Part shown: positions 14,566-21,511 of the stretch, piece by piece
Position numbering within the stretch: the stretch's first letter is position 1
Layout: each line of letters opens with the position of its first letter
Origin: an uncultured Eggerthellaceae bacterium
GTDB taxonomy: Bacteria > Actinomycetota > Coriobacteriia > Coriobacteriales > Eggerthellaceae
Assembly (NCBI GenBank): GCA_958454405.1
Contig: CAUEBO010000040.1
Coordinates: 1-25,442 of the forward strand
Direction of reading: 5' to 3'
DNA: 25,442 nt
The notes under the pieces: model-generated
What the model saw: the letters and a program-made list of their open reading frames with translations, nothing else
What the model was told of the DNA's origin: nothing
Database searches by the model: none
Translations under genes and position numbers: made by a program

Positions 14566-14997
14566 CTAGCGGCGATTCTGCTCGCGGTAGCGGGCGAGGG
14601 CCTGGTCGTAGCCACCGGCCGTCTTCTTGAAGTACACGGTGTAACCGGCGGTCATACCTGCGAGAATGACCAGGTAGATGACGACGAAGCAAGCCCACGC
14701 CTCGGGCCTGTCCGCGGGGATCCACGGGCCCAACCAGGCGCACAAGGCGAGCACCGGCAGCAGACATGCGCCGAAGCCGGCGATGCGCGCCGGATAGGCA
14801 AGCTTTTTGAACACGGCCTCCGTGAACCAGAGCGCTTGGAGCACGGCCATGCCGATGGCCGCGCCGTACAGGCTGGTAGTGAGGTTCAAGCCGTAACTGG
14901 GCCCTGCGAACAGGTAGCCCATCCCCAAGAACCACGCCATCATCACGGTGAACATGATGCAGGCCACGGTGGCGGTATGGGCGGCGATCTTCTTCAT
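14566..14997 (-). CDS. DUF3021-like four-helix membrane protein
   Basis: A 143-residue protein with four membrane helices (about residues 8-30, 40-62, 70-92 and 98-122) and a basic cytoplasmic C-terminus (VYFKKTAGGYDQALARYREQ). Size, helix spacing and position immediately after a LytTR regulator match the DUF3021 family, whose members are nearly always encoded next to such regulators and probably restrain or tune them at the membrane. The start at 14997 is preceded by a strong AAAAGGAGTT site. DUF3021 assignment is from pattern and context, not from a profile search. Confidence 0.78.
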   Translation of the reverse strand: MKKIAAHTATVACIMFTVMMAWFLGMGYLFAGPSYGLNLTTSLYGAAIGMAVLQALWFTEAVFKKLAYPARIAGFGACLLPVLALCAWLGPWIPADRPEAWACFVVIYLVILAGMTAGYTVYFKKTAGGYDQALARYREQNRR

Positions 14998-15018
14998 AGT
15001 GAACTCCTTTTGCATCGA

Positions 15019-15033
15019 TCGAACGTCGTTCGA
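15019..15033. promoter_or_regulatory. Short palindrome between the LytTR and DUF3021-like genes
   Basis: TCGAACG-T-CGTTCGA is a perfect 7-base-pair inverted repeat in the 76-base gap between the LytTR stop and the next start. It could be an operator or a small RNA hairpin; no promoter is evident beside it. Confidence 0.35.
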
Positions 15034-15073
15034 ACGCGGTGGCGGACTGGCGGCGGACAGAACGCGCGGGGGC

Positions 15074-15511
15074 CTACAGCCCCAGCTTTTTCTTGACGAC
15101 GGGCGCATACTGGCGCGATACGGCGACGGCTTCACCGTTGTCCAGCATGAGCTGCAATCGCGCGTTCACAGCTGGGCGGATGGAAGCAACGTGGTCGAAA
15201 TTCACGAGCATTTGCTTCGAAGCGCGCACGAACTCCGTCCCAGCCAAGCGATCCTCCAGCTCGTAAAGCCTCAGCGGCGTTTCGAGCACGGTTTCAGCGG
15301 TGTAGAGGAACGTCATGCCGTCCACGGTTTCCGCATAGAAGACGTCGTTCGCGTCGAGACGGTGCGTCGCTCCGTCTCGCGTTCCGGTCAGCTTGCGGTC
15401 GAACGCGCCCAGCGACGCCATGATGCGCTGCACGCGTTCGTCGATGCGCGGGCAGGCGATGGTGATTTCGATGTCCTCGAGAGCGGGGTTCTCAGTGATG
15501 GTCACGTTCAT
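15074..15511 (-). CDS. LytTR family DNA-binding regulator
   Basis: A 145-residue stand-alone LytTR regulator without a receiver domain. The N-terminal region (MNVTITENPALEDIEITIACP...VQRIMASL) is the dimerising part seen in the LytTR proteins that pair with DUF3021. The LytTR DNA-binding domain spans about residues 45-145: DANDVFYAETVDGMTFLYT, LRLYELEDRLAGTEFVRASKQMLVNFDHVASIRP and the terminal LDNGEAVAVSRQYAPVVKKKLGL, all highly typical. It probably controls its own operon by binding tandem sites upstream. The start at 15511 fits the family, though the ribosome site (AGAAAG) is weak. Confidence 0.92.
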   Translation of the reverse strand: MNVTITENPALEDIEITIACPRIDERVQRIMASLGAFDRKLTGTRDGATHRLDANDVFYAETVDGMTFLYTAETVLETPLRLYELEDRLAGTEFVRASKQMLVNFDHVASIRPAVNARLQLMLDNGEAVAVSRQYAPVVKKKLGL

Positions 15512-16020
15512 GATGCGCTTTCTGGTCGAGGGTTTGGACGTGCGGACGCGTGGTTGGCCAACGAGGCCAGTATGCCGAACACGCCGCACGCGAACAAGGC
15601 CGCTGGACCCAGCTGCACGAGGGGCCAGCCAAGTTGCATCCGCGATGCGGTGGGTTGCGCTGGACCGTCTGCGAATCCGGTTGCTCGATGGGGTCGTTGT
15701 GCAACCGGGGGAGCGCACCGGGCGGCGCGCACGCAATTCGGCAGGTGGCAGAAAACACGGTCGAATGTGCGGTCGCCGAGCGCAAAAGTAGGCGCGCGGA
15801 TTTTGTGACCAGGTGTTTTGCGCAATCAAGGTGCTCGAAGGGCGCGAATCGGCCTTGCAGACTGCGCATTCGACCGCGTTTTCGGTCATTTCCGATTCGG
15901 CCCGCTGGCTGGTCTTGGGGAAGAACCCGCTCCCTTCATGAAGAGGCCTCCATCCAGCCCGATGGCAAGCGGATCGCCCGAGAGGCTGCGCGTGCCGCTG
16001 AGCGTCGTTGTGCTACCATG
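15512..16020. other. Non-coding stretch upstream of the LytTR operon
   Basis: About 500 bases without a credible gene on either strand. The main structure is an inverted repeat at 15751-15774 and 15860-15883. No LytTR-type direct repeats and no clear promoter for the minus-strand operon could be picked out by eye. An extended -10-like TGCTACCAT at about 16011-16019 may drive the rightward yjdF gene. Confidence 0.5.
15751..15883. repeat. 24-base imperfect inverted repeat with an 85-base centre
   Basis: Arms 15751-15774 and 15860-15883 are complementary at 21 of 24 positions around the core CGGTCGAATG. The element lies alone in intergenic DNA and resembles a small dispersed palindromic element rather than a regulatory site. 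Confidence 0.6.
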
Positions 16021-16043
16021 GCATCTGCGGAGATAAAAACACG

Positions 16044-16174
16044 ATCCGGCCGGTAGTCCGGATGCGAAGGCCCGCCGCGCGCTTCCTGCATGCTCCGCGC
16101 GCAGCCCTTCGTCAGTAACCTGCCTCCTCGGTTGTCCGTTCTCCGTGCGACACCACCAAAGAAGGAGGACAACC
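16044..16174 (+). promoter_or_regulatory. Structured leader of yjdF with ribosome-site sequestering stem
   Basis: Two stable hairpins come first: ATCCGG/CCGGAT (16044-16063), then a compound stem with CGAAGG/CCTTCG outside (16065-16111) and GCGCGC/GCGCGC inside (16077-16102). Downstream, GGTTGTCC (16130-16137) is perfectly complementary to GGACAACC (16167-16174), which covers part of the AAGGAGG site and abuts the ATG. CCTCC (16123-16127) could instead pair with GGAGG of the SD. This is the architecture of a translational switch. yjdF genes elsewhere are controlled by the azaaromatic-binding yjdF riboswitch; I cannot confirm that class from memory. Confidence 0.55.
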
Positions 16175-16609
16175 ATGCAGGTCGACATTTCATCGACGCT
16201 GACCGTGCTGCACGACGGCCAATTCTGGGTCGGCATCTGCGAGCACGCCGAATCGGGGCGCTACGGCGCGTGCCGCGTCGTCTTCGGCGCCGTCGAACCC
16301 ACCGACGGTGAAATCCTCGCGTTCGTCTGCGAGCGCTGGTCGGGACTTCCGTTCGATCTTGCGGCCGATCCCGAAGCGATGCGCTCCGCCGTGCTCGAAC
16401 ATGCGAATCCCAAGCGCCGCCAGCGCGAGGCTCGCAAGCAGTTGGAGCGCGCCGGCATCGGCACGAAGGCGCAGCAGGCCATGAGCGCCGGCTACGAGGC
16501 GCGCAAGGAAGAGCGCAAAGCGGACGCCCGCGAGGCGCGCCACGAGGAAGCCGAACGTCGTTTCGCAATGAAGCAGCGAAAGCGCAAGGAAAAGCACCGG
16601 GGGAGATAG
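16175..16609 (+). CDS. yjdF: YjdF family protein (DUF2992)
   Basis: A 144-residue protein of the YjdF family. The N-terminal domain opens with a strand pattern (STLTVLHDGQFWVGICEHAESGRYGACRVVFGAVEP) and continues to LPF near residue 59. The C-terminal half is very basic and helical, with NPKRRQREARKQL, GIGTKAQQAMSAGYEARKEERKADAREAR and the near-invariant ending KRKEKHRGR, suggesting nucleic-acid or ribosome binding. Function is not settled; in Bacillus the gene is induced by azaaromatic compounds through a riboswitch. ATG at 16175 is preferred over an in-frame GTG at 16145 because AAGGAGG lies 7 bases upstream and the family starts here. Confidence 0.92.
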   Translation: MQVDISSTLTVLHDGQFWVGICEHAESGRYGACRVVFGAVEPTDGEILAFVCERWSGLPFDLAADPEAMRSAVLEHANPKRRQREARKQLERAGIGTKAQQAMSAGYEARKEERKADAREARHEEAERRFAMKQRKRKEKHRGR

Positions 16610-16879
16610 AAAGCACGATTCGCTTGCGGGCGATTTTCGATGTGCGAGTTCGAAGCGTTGCGCGCGTTCGTCGGCGGCAGGTCGATCCGGACCGCATTCC
16701 TGCCCCGTCCAGTTCTGGAGGGAGGGAGCCGAAAGATCCGGGTTCCTCGCAGGCGCATCGTTGTATGCGTCGCAGCGAAACGAAGCCGAAGTGCATGCTG
16801 ATGGGACTGCGTTTCGGAGCCGCGAGATACAGGGCTTCGCGTTCATTTCTCGAATCGTCTTCCGGCTGCGCAGCTGCGC
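16610..16879. other. Intergenic stretch between convergent yjdF and radical SAM genes
   Basis: About 270 bases in which I see no gene. A palindrome GCGCAGCTGCGC lies at the radical SAM stop (16869-16880), and GCGCAT...ATGCG repeats near 16755-16772 could form a small hairpin. No T-rich terminator is evident for either convergent gene. Confidence 0.4.
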
Positions 16880-17836
16880 TCAGAACAAACTGGCCTGCGC
16901 TCCGATGGGCTGCTGCGGCTTGTAGGCGGCGATGATGTCGGGCATCCGCCAGAGCAGGCCGTGCTCCTTGCAGAGCGCGCGGAACAGGGCGCGGTTCTCG
17001 GCCGCACGGGGGTTGTTGCAGAAGTAGCGGTCTCCGAAGGCCGTGCGGTAGCGCTCGGGCAGCGCAGGGTCCAGCGCCGCGATGTGCTCGAGGAAGTGCT
17101 CGCGCTGACGGTCGCGCATGGTGACGCCCGTCATATGGTAGACGAACCGCGCGCCCGCCCGCGCCGCACCTTCGACCACGCCGCGCACGGTTTCGTCGTC
17201 GTCGGTCACAAACGGCAGCGTGGGCGTGAACAGTACGCCGCAGAACACGCCGGCCTCCGCGAGTTCCGCCAGCGCGGCGAAGCGCTCGCTCGGCGCAGGC
17301 GCGTGCGGCTCGATGACGCGTGCCAGCTGGTCGTCGGCGGTGGTGACGGTGATCTTCGCGATGGCCCCGCCCGCGTCTCCTATGCGACGCAGCAGGTCGA
17401 TGTCGCGCGTGATCAGGGTGCTCTTCGTGTCCACCGACACGCCGAACCCGTGCTCCGCCAGCAATTCCAAGGCCCCGCGCGTGACGCCCAGCTTGCGTTC
17501 GAGCGGGTTGTACGTGTCCGACATCGCGCCGATGCCCACGATGCCGCGTGTGCGGCGGCTCCGCAGCTCGCGGCGCAGGATGGCGAGCGCGTCGAACTTC
17601 ACGTGCACCCGGTCGAATTCGTCGATGCGGTAGCATTCGCTTCTGCTGTCGCAGTAGATGCACCCGTGGCAGCAGCCGCGGTACAGGTTCATGTTGTAGT
17701 CGATGCCGAACCATTCGTCGCCGTTGTAGCGCACCTTCTGCACGATGGTGCGCGCGCGGACGGTGGGCGCGGGCTCCGCGCTGTCGTCGCCGCGCGTTCG
17801 GGGCACGGGGCTTCCTTCGGCATCGCGCCCGCTCAT
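16880..17836 (-). CDS. SPL-like radical SAM protein
   Basis: A 318-residue radical SAM enzyme. The cluster motif C-x3-C-x2-C appears as CCHGCIYC (about residues 59-66) after GIDYNMNLYRG, the arrangement of the spore-photoproduct-lyase-like group (Rv2578c type). SAM-binding strands follow (GIVGIGAMSDTYNPLE, GVSVDTKSTLITRDIDLL, AKITVTTADDQLARVIEPHAPAPSERFAALAEL, VFCGVLFTPTLPFVTDD). The substrate is unknown; these small SPL-like proteins are not proven DNA repair enzymes. The start is fixed at 17836 by an ATGA overlap with the stop of the GyrI-like gene, although open frame continues upstream inside that gene. It is the last gene of its unit. Confidence 0.9.
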   Translation of the reverse strand: MSGRDAEGSPVPRTRGDDSAEPAPTVRARTIVQKVRYNGDEWFGIDYNMNLYRGCCHGCIYCDSRSECYRIDEFDRVHVKFDALAILRRELRSRRTRGIVGIGAMSDTYNPLERKLGVTRGALELLAEHGFGVSVDTKSTLITRDIDLLRRIGDAGGAIAKITVTTADDQLARVIEPHAPAPSERFAALAELAEAGVFCGVLFTPTLPFVTDDDETVRGVVEGAARAGARFVYHMTGVTMRDRQREHFLEHIAALDPALPERYRTAFGDRYFCNNPRAAENRALFRALCKEHGLLWRMPDIIAAYKPQQPIGAQASLF

Positions 17837-18531
17837 GCGGGCCTCACTGGATGGCGCACCACGGTGCGCAGGTTCTCCGGCTTCGCGCGGCGCGGATCGC
17901 TCAGGTACAGCTCGTGATGCAGGCGCAGGCGGGGCGCGCCGCCGTCCGCGTCGAGCGCATCCAGCAGGTCTTCGGCGCTCGCCGGGTCGGCTATGTCCTC
18001 GACCAGGCCCGACCCTGCGACGAATGCCGACAGCGCAGCGATGGTCGCGGGCTCGTCGTCGTACGGTCCCCGGTGCATGATCTGGGCGCACGGCCCTTCT
18101 GCGAACCGGACGAGGCGGGCGCGCCCTGCGTCGAGTTCCGGTTTCTTGGCGGCCAGCTTCTCACGCGCCCAGGCAAACGTCTCGGGCGTCACGAAGTCGG
18201 GCTGCCGGATCATCGAGATCCACCGAAACGCGCGTTTGTCGACGATGCGCCGTCCGTCGAAGCCGCCCTCGTCCGTCCACCAGAGGCCCTCGAGCGGCGG
18301 CACCTTGTACTCGAAGTACCCTTCGGGCTGCCAGGTTCCCATCTTGGTCATCTTGATGGTGAACGACAGGCCGTACAAAAGCCCGAGCGCCTCGGCGTAC
18401 GAGCCGTTCTCCTCGTTGGGATCGCCTTCGCCCGCGACGGCGATGAAGCCCATGGCGGGCACGTCGACGAGCGCCGGCTTCGTCTTCGGCGCGTAGAGAT
18501 CCTTGTGCTCTTTCGTGAAATCGAACGCCAT
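17833..18531 (-). CDS. GyrI-like small-molecule-binding protein (long form)
   Basis: A 232-residue protein of the GyrI-like superfamily (two SHS2 modules that form a pocket for planar or cationic small molecules). Typical sequence is FTKEHKDLYAPKTKPALVDVPAMGFIAVAGEGDPNEENGSYAEALGLLYGLSFTIKMTKMG at residues about 5-65 and the partner strand ARLVRFAEGPCAQIMHRGPYDDEPATI near 147-173. Without a DNA-binding domain it would act as a ligand sink or, as shown for some relatives, a hydrolase of reactive electrophiles. The start has AAGGAGG in good position. It is translationally coupled to the radical SAM gene and lies 34 bases after the YjbR gene. Confidence 0.9.
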   Translation of the reverse strand: MAFDFTKEHKDLYAPKTKPALVDVPAMGFIAVAGEGDPNEENGSYAEALGLLYGLSFTIKMTKMGTWQPEGYFEYKVPPLEGLWWTDEGGFDGRRIVDKRAFRWISMIRQPDFVTPETFAWAREKLAAKKPELDAGRARLVRFAEGPCAQIMHRGPYDDEPATIAALSAFVAGSGLVEDIADPASAEDLLDALDADGGAPRLRLHHELYLSDPRRAKPENLRTVVRHPVRPA

Positions 18532-18565
18532 GGCGTCCTCCTTGCTGTCGGCGCGCAGGTTCTGC

Positions 18566-18955
18566 TTACGAACGCGGGGTTTCGGTGATTTCCCGCTGCA
18601 GCTTCTTCGTCAGCTTGGCGAACACCAGGCTGTACGAGTGGTCGCACAGTTCGCGCACCACTTCGTCGGGCACGGCGCCGTCCAGGTCGATGGAGATCCA
18701 GCAGCGCTTGTCCGCGTAGAATCCGGGCAGGATGTCGGGGTGCTCGCGTCTCAGCTGCTCGGACCAGGCGGGGTCGCACTTGAGCGACACCAGGCGGCGG
18801 TTCGCGTATTCCGGGGCGTACTGCGGCCCTGGCTGCATGGTGGCGGCGAACATCTTGCCGCCCACGTGATAGCGCTGCCACTCCCATTCCACCTTGTAGT
18901 CTTTGGTGCAGCCGGGCAAAGCCAGCAGGTACGAGTCGATCCAGTCCGGTGCCAT
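18566..18955 (-). CDS. MmcQ/YjbR family protein
   Basis: A 129-residue protein of the MmcQ/YjbR (CyaY-like fold) family. The N-terminus WIDSYLLALPGCTKDYKVEWEWQRYHVGGKMFAAT and the C-terminal block VSLKCDPAWSEQLRREHPDILPGFYADKRCWISIDLDGAVPDEVVRELCDHSYSLVFAKLTKK are diagnostic. Called DNA-binding in databases, but its biochemical role is not established. The start at 18955 has AAGGAG 6 bases upstream. It is the first gene of a three-gene leftward unit (yjbR, gyrI-like, radical SAM) with its own promoter-like -10 (TATACT, 19014-19009). Confidence 0.9.
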   Translation of the reverse strand: MAPDWIDSYLLALPGCTKDYKVEWEWQRYHVGGKMFAATMQPGPQYAPEYANRRLVSLKCDPAWSEQLRREHPDILPGFYADKRCWISIDLDGAVPDEVVRELCDHSYSLVFAKLTKKLQREITETPRS

Positions 18956-19008
18956 GCATGCTCCTTGCGCGCGGTGCCGCGGTGTGCGGCGGTGAAAGAT
19001 ACTTCCTC

Positions 19009-19056
19009 AGTATAAGCCACGCACGGCATCCGCCTGATTGCAGGATGAGGCCGTGC
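19009..19056 (-). promoter_or_regulatory. -10 element and hairpin between the GyrI-like and YjbR genes
   Basis: A leftward -10 hexamer TATACT sits at 19014-19009. Just upstream, GCACGGC/GCCGTGC arms (19021-19027 with 19050-19056) enclose a second imperfect stem, so the hairpin covers the -35 region. It could end the upstream GyrI-like transcript, act as an operator, or both. No T run follows. Confidence 0.4.
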
Positions 19057-19078
19057 GCGGCCGGGCTTCGGAAGAGCC

Positions 19079-19543
19079 CTATTTCAAGGCAACGTAGATG
19101 TCGATGTCGGCGCACGCCATGTCCTCGCCGGGCAGGTACGCCTCGAAATCGACGGTGAACGCGCGCTGCGCCGTCAGCTCCTCGTCGGTCCAGATGTCCA
19201 TCCAGGCCTTCTGCACGGACTCCACGCAGTCGCCGCCGCGGATCTCCACCTTCGCGTAGCGGCCGGCGGGGATGGCCTGGCGCTCGGGACCGGCGGCCGC
19301 ATCGTCCGTCTCGCAGCCCACGAGCAGGTCGTATTCGTTCGTGGCCAAGTCGTAGCCGTAGTACAGCGCGAAGCAGGGGTAGGGCTCGACGATCGCGCCA
19401 GGCACGCTCTGGTCCATGCCGGCCTCCATGAAGCGCTGCCAGAGGCCGCCGATGTCCGCCGTGCAGGAAGGGCTGTCGTTGGCGGTGCGGATGCGCTGTC
19501 CCGCGATGGCGCGTGCGGGCATCTCGACGATCGTGTAATCCAT
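19079..19543 (-). CDS. GyrI-like / AraC effector-binding domain protein (short form)
   Basis: A 154-residue single-domain effector-binding protein. It starts DYTIVEMPARAIAGQRIRT, the usual first strand, has LWQRFMEAGMDQSV and CFALYYGYD in the middle, and ends with the strand pair FTVDFEAYLPG...ADIDIYVALK that closes the pocket with acidic residues. There is no helix-turn-helix. Like other stand-alone GyrI-like proteins it probably binds a cationic or planar xenobiotic. AGAGGAAC precedes the ATG. It is physically separate in sequence type from the longer GyrI-like protein two genes downstream, so the two are unlikely to be a recent duplication. Confidence 0.87.
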   Translation of the reverse strand: MDYTIVEMPARAIAGQRIRTANDSPSCTADIGGLWQRFMEAGMDQSVPGAIVEPYPCFALYYGYDLATNEYDLLVGCETDDAAAGPERQAIPAGRYAKVEIRGGDCVESVQKAWMDIWTDEELTAQRAFTVDFEAYLPGEDMACADIDIYVALK

Positions 19544-19578
19544 GGTGGTTCCTCTCGCTCGGTTTCGATGACAGGGCC

Positions 19579-19611
19579 ATCATACGAAAGGCAACCGGAC
19601 AGGGTGTGTCC
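19579..19611 (-). promoter_or_regulatory. Promoter of the short GyrI-like gene with operator-like repeat
   Basis: A leftward -10 hexamer TATGAT is at 19584-19579, 36 bases upstream of the start codon. A 5-base inverted repeat, GGACA-N5-TGTCC (19597-19611), lies over the -35 region, where a repressor such as the neighbouring WYL protein might bind. No consensus -35 is seen. Confidence 0.45.
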
Positions 19612-19662
19612 GCTATTGCGGAAAAGTTCGGAAGGGGCAGCGCTGCGCTTTCGCATCGCCGC

Positions 19663-20577
19663 CTAGGAGTAGATGCGCGCGACGGCTTCCGCCTGGTTTC
19701 GCAGCCACGCTCGCAGACGGACGGGCTCCAGCACTTCCAGGCGATCGCCGAACGACAACAGGTAGAACATCATGCGCTCGGTGACGTCGCACGACAGGGT
19801 CACGCGCAGCCTGCCGTCCCCCAGCCGCTCGATGGCGCCCGGCTCGAACTCCTCGCGCACGCGGCCTTCGTCCTGGGGCGTGCGCGGCGCGAACAGCAGC
19901 ACGAGGCGCTCTGCCGTGCACGTGGTGTATCCCTCCTGCAAGTCGGGCGGAAGCTCGCGCGGCGCGAAGGCTTCAGGCAGCAGCTCCATCGAATCCCAGA
20001 CGATGCGGAACAGTTTGAACGTGCGCCAGTCCCCGCGCATGCGGCACCAGGCGCGGATGTACCACGATCGCTCTTTGAACAGGAGCTTCGCCGGTTCCAC
20101 GACGCGCTCGCTCGTGCGCTCGACGGCGTCGCGGTAGGCGAAGCGCAGCGGACGGCGCTCCACGATGGCGCGGCGGATGACGTCGAAGGCCTGCTTGTAC
20201 TCGGGCGGCGCTCCCCAGAACGAGAAGTCGATGTCCAGCCAATCGGAGCCCTCGCGCTGGAACAGGCGCGCAAGCCGCTCGCTCGTGGCGGGGGAGTCTG
20301 CGGCGCCGGTCGACTCGAGGGCGGAAAGGGCTGCCAGGATGTCGTCCTTCTCCGCATCGGTGATCAACGACTTGTCCAGCACGTAGCCGTCCGCAAGATG
20401 CACCCCGCCGCCTTTGCCGCGCGTCATGTACACGGGCACGCCTGCGGCCGAAAGCGCTTCGACGTCGCGCCGGACGGTGCGCGCCGACACCTCCAGCTTC
20501 GCCGCAAGATCGTCCGTCGTTCGCGGAGAGCGCTCCATCAGCAAAAACACGATTTCGAACAGGCGCCCTGACTGCAC
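19663..20577 (-). CDS. WYL-domain transcriptional regulator (YafY type)
   Basis: A 304-residue regulator. Residues about 1-60 form a DeoR-like winged helix (RLFEIVFLLMERSPRTTDDLAAKLEVSARTVRRDVEALSAAGVPVYMTRGKGGGVHL). The WYL ligand domain is at about 130-215 (IVERRPLRFAYRD...KLLFKERSWYIRAWCRMRGDWRTFKLFRI), with the usual WYL triad here reading WYI, and a WCX-type C-terminal domain follows. Start is GTG at 20577, three bases after the GNAT stop, so the two are co-transcribed. WYL regulators of this layout respond to small ligands or nucleic acids and often control neighbours; the GyrI-like gene downstream is the obvious candidate target. Confidence 0.92.
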   Translation of the reverse strand: MQSGRLFEIVFLLMERSPRTTDDLAAKLEVSARTVRRDVEALSAAGVPVYMTRGKGGGVHLADGYVLDKSLITDAEKDDILAALSALESTGAADSPATSERLARLFQREGSDWLDIDFSFWGAPPEYKQAFDVIRRAIVERRPLRFAYRDAVERTSERVVEPAKLLFKERSWYIRAWCRMRGDWRTFKLFRIVWDSMELLPEAFAPRELPPDLQEGYTTCTAERLVLLFAPRTPQDEGRVREEFEPGAIERLGDGRLRVTLSCDVTERMMFYLLSFGDRLEVLEPVRLRAWLRNQAEAVARIYS

Positions 20578-20580
20578 GGG

Positions 20581-21237
20581 TCAGCCCTGCCCGTTCATGG
20601 AGGCGTTCGCGCGGCCGAGCGCCTCCCGCACCGTTTCGGGCCATGCGGCGGCCAAGGCGGGGAAGGGGAGGATCGGTGCGGGATCGTGGTCGTACGCTGC
20701 GAGCGGTTTCACGAACCAGGCCACGTCGTGCCAGGAGCCGCAGGTGTAGCCGGCGTTCTCCTGCATGCCCATAAGCTGGAACCCGAACGACGCATGCAGG
20801 CGATCGCTCGGCGCGTTCGGAACGGTGACCAGCGCGTACGCGGTCTTGACTCCCTGGGATCGCAACAGGTCGAGAAGCGCTCGGTACAGCGCGCCGCCCA
20901 GGTTGCGCCCCTGCGCCTCAGGCGCCAGGTACACCGAAAGCTCGGCGTTCCAAGCGTACGCGGCCCGCGGATGCTGCTCATGGGCGCAGGCGTACCCGAC
21001 GATGCGTTCGCGCATCCCGTTCGGGCCGGGCTCGTCGACGACGGCTGCGAGGCAAGGGTAGACGGTTTGGATCTCGGCCATGCGTGCGCTGAACTCCTCG
21101 AGCGCCGGCACGCGCTCCTCGAACGTGACGGGCGTGGCGATGTAGGGCGCGTACACGGCCAGGATGCCCGCGGCGTCATCGCCGGTTGCCGGGCGGATGC
21201 GGATGGCCGGTGCGGGCGTTGGCTTTCCTGCTGTCAA
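20581..21237 (-). CDS. GNAT N-acetyltransferase, phosphinothricin acetyltransferase-like
   Basis: A 218-residue GNAT acetyltransferase. The N-terminal strand IRIRPATGDDAAGILAVYAPYI followed by TPVTFEERVPALEEFSARM is that of phosphinothricin/methionine-sulfone N-acetyltransferases. The acetyl-CoA loop EAQGRNLGGALYRALLDL is at about 107-124, and the C-terminal half holds LHASFGFQLMGMQENAGYTCGSWHDVAWFVKPL, also typical of that group. It would acetylate an amino group of a glutamate analogue or a similar small amine in the cytoplasm. The start is TTG at 21237, with AAAGGGG 6 bases upstream; no ATG or GTG gives the full domain. A C-terminal extension of about 30 residues is unusual. Confidence 0.85.
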   Translation of the reverse strand: MTAGKPTPAPAIRIRPATGDDAAGILAVYAPYIATPVTFEERVPALEEFSARMAEIQTVYPCLAAVVDEPGPNGMRERIVGYACAHEQHPRAAYAWNAELSVYLAPEAQGRNLGGALYRALLDLLRSQGVKTAYALVTVPNAPSDRLHASFGFQLMGMQENAGYTCGSWHDVAWFVKPLAAYDHDPAPILPFPALAAAWPETVREALGRANASMNGQG

Positions 21238-21293
21238 GAAGACCCCTTTCGTGCAGCGGCTCGGGTGCGCCGCGCCAAGCTCGGTGCGAGCCT

Positions 21294-21299
21294 ATACTA
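21294..21299 (-). promoter_or_regulatory. Possible -10 element for the GNAT/WYL unit
   Basis: TAGTAT on the minus strand, 57 bases upstream of the TTG start, is the only -10-like hexamer in GC-rich surroundings. No matching -35 is evident. Confidence 0.3.
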
Positions 21300-21432
21300 C
21301 CATGCGCGCTCCGCACGGCGCGAGCTCGCGCAGAAGCGCCTAGGAAGCGTCCCCTCAGCTCCTCTTCTGTGAAGCACGGTTTCATGCGCGCGCAGCCGAT
21401 GCACAATACTTCAAACAAAATGCAATTTATAG

Positions 21433-21490
21433 TTGACATGACTTTGCATATGCCATATATTTTTGACATTGAGCAAGACATGTTTGGCAT
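21433..21490 (+). promoter_or_regulatory. Near-consensus promoter and repeats before the XRE regulator gene
   Basis: TTGACA (21433-21438), a 17-base spacer and TATATT (21456-21461) make an almost perfect housekeeping promoter in an AT-rich island. A second TTGACATT follows at 21463-21470, and ATGCCA (21450-21455) is inverted as TGGCAT at 21485-21490, so the start region is framed by a possible operator. Transcription would start near 21468. Autoregulation by the XRE protein is the natural reading. Confidence 0.75.
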
Positions 21491-21511
21491 GATTGGAAAG
21501 GAGGGTGGGAT

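Noticed and set aside
16145..16174. GTG start adding ten residues to YjdF
   Set aside because: Lacks a ribosome site, whereas ATG at 16175 has AAGGAGG and matches the family start.
15936..17714. Long minus-strand frame over yjdF and the radical SAM gene
   Set aside because: Arg-rich shadow; both real genes are better supported in other frames.
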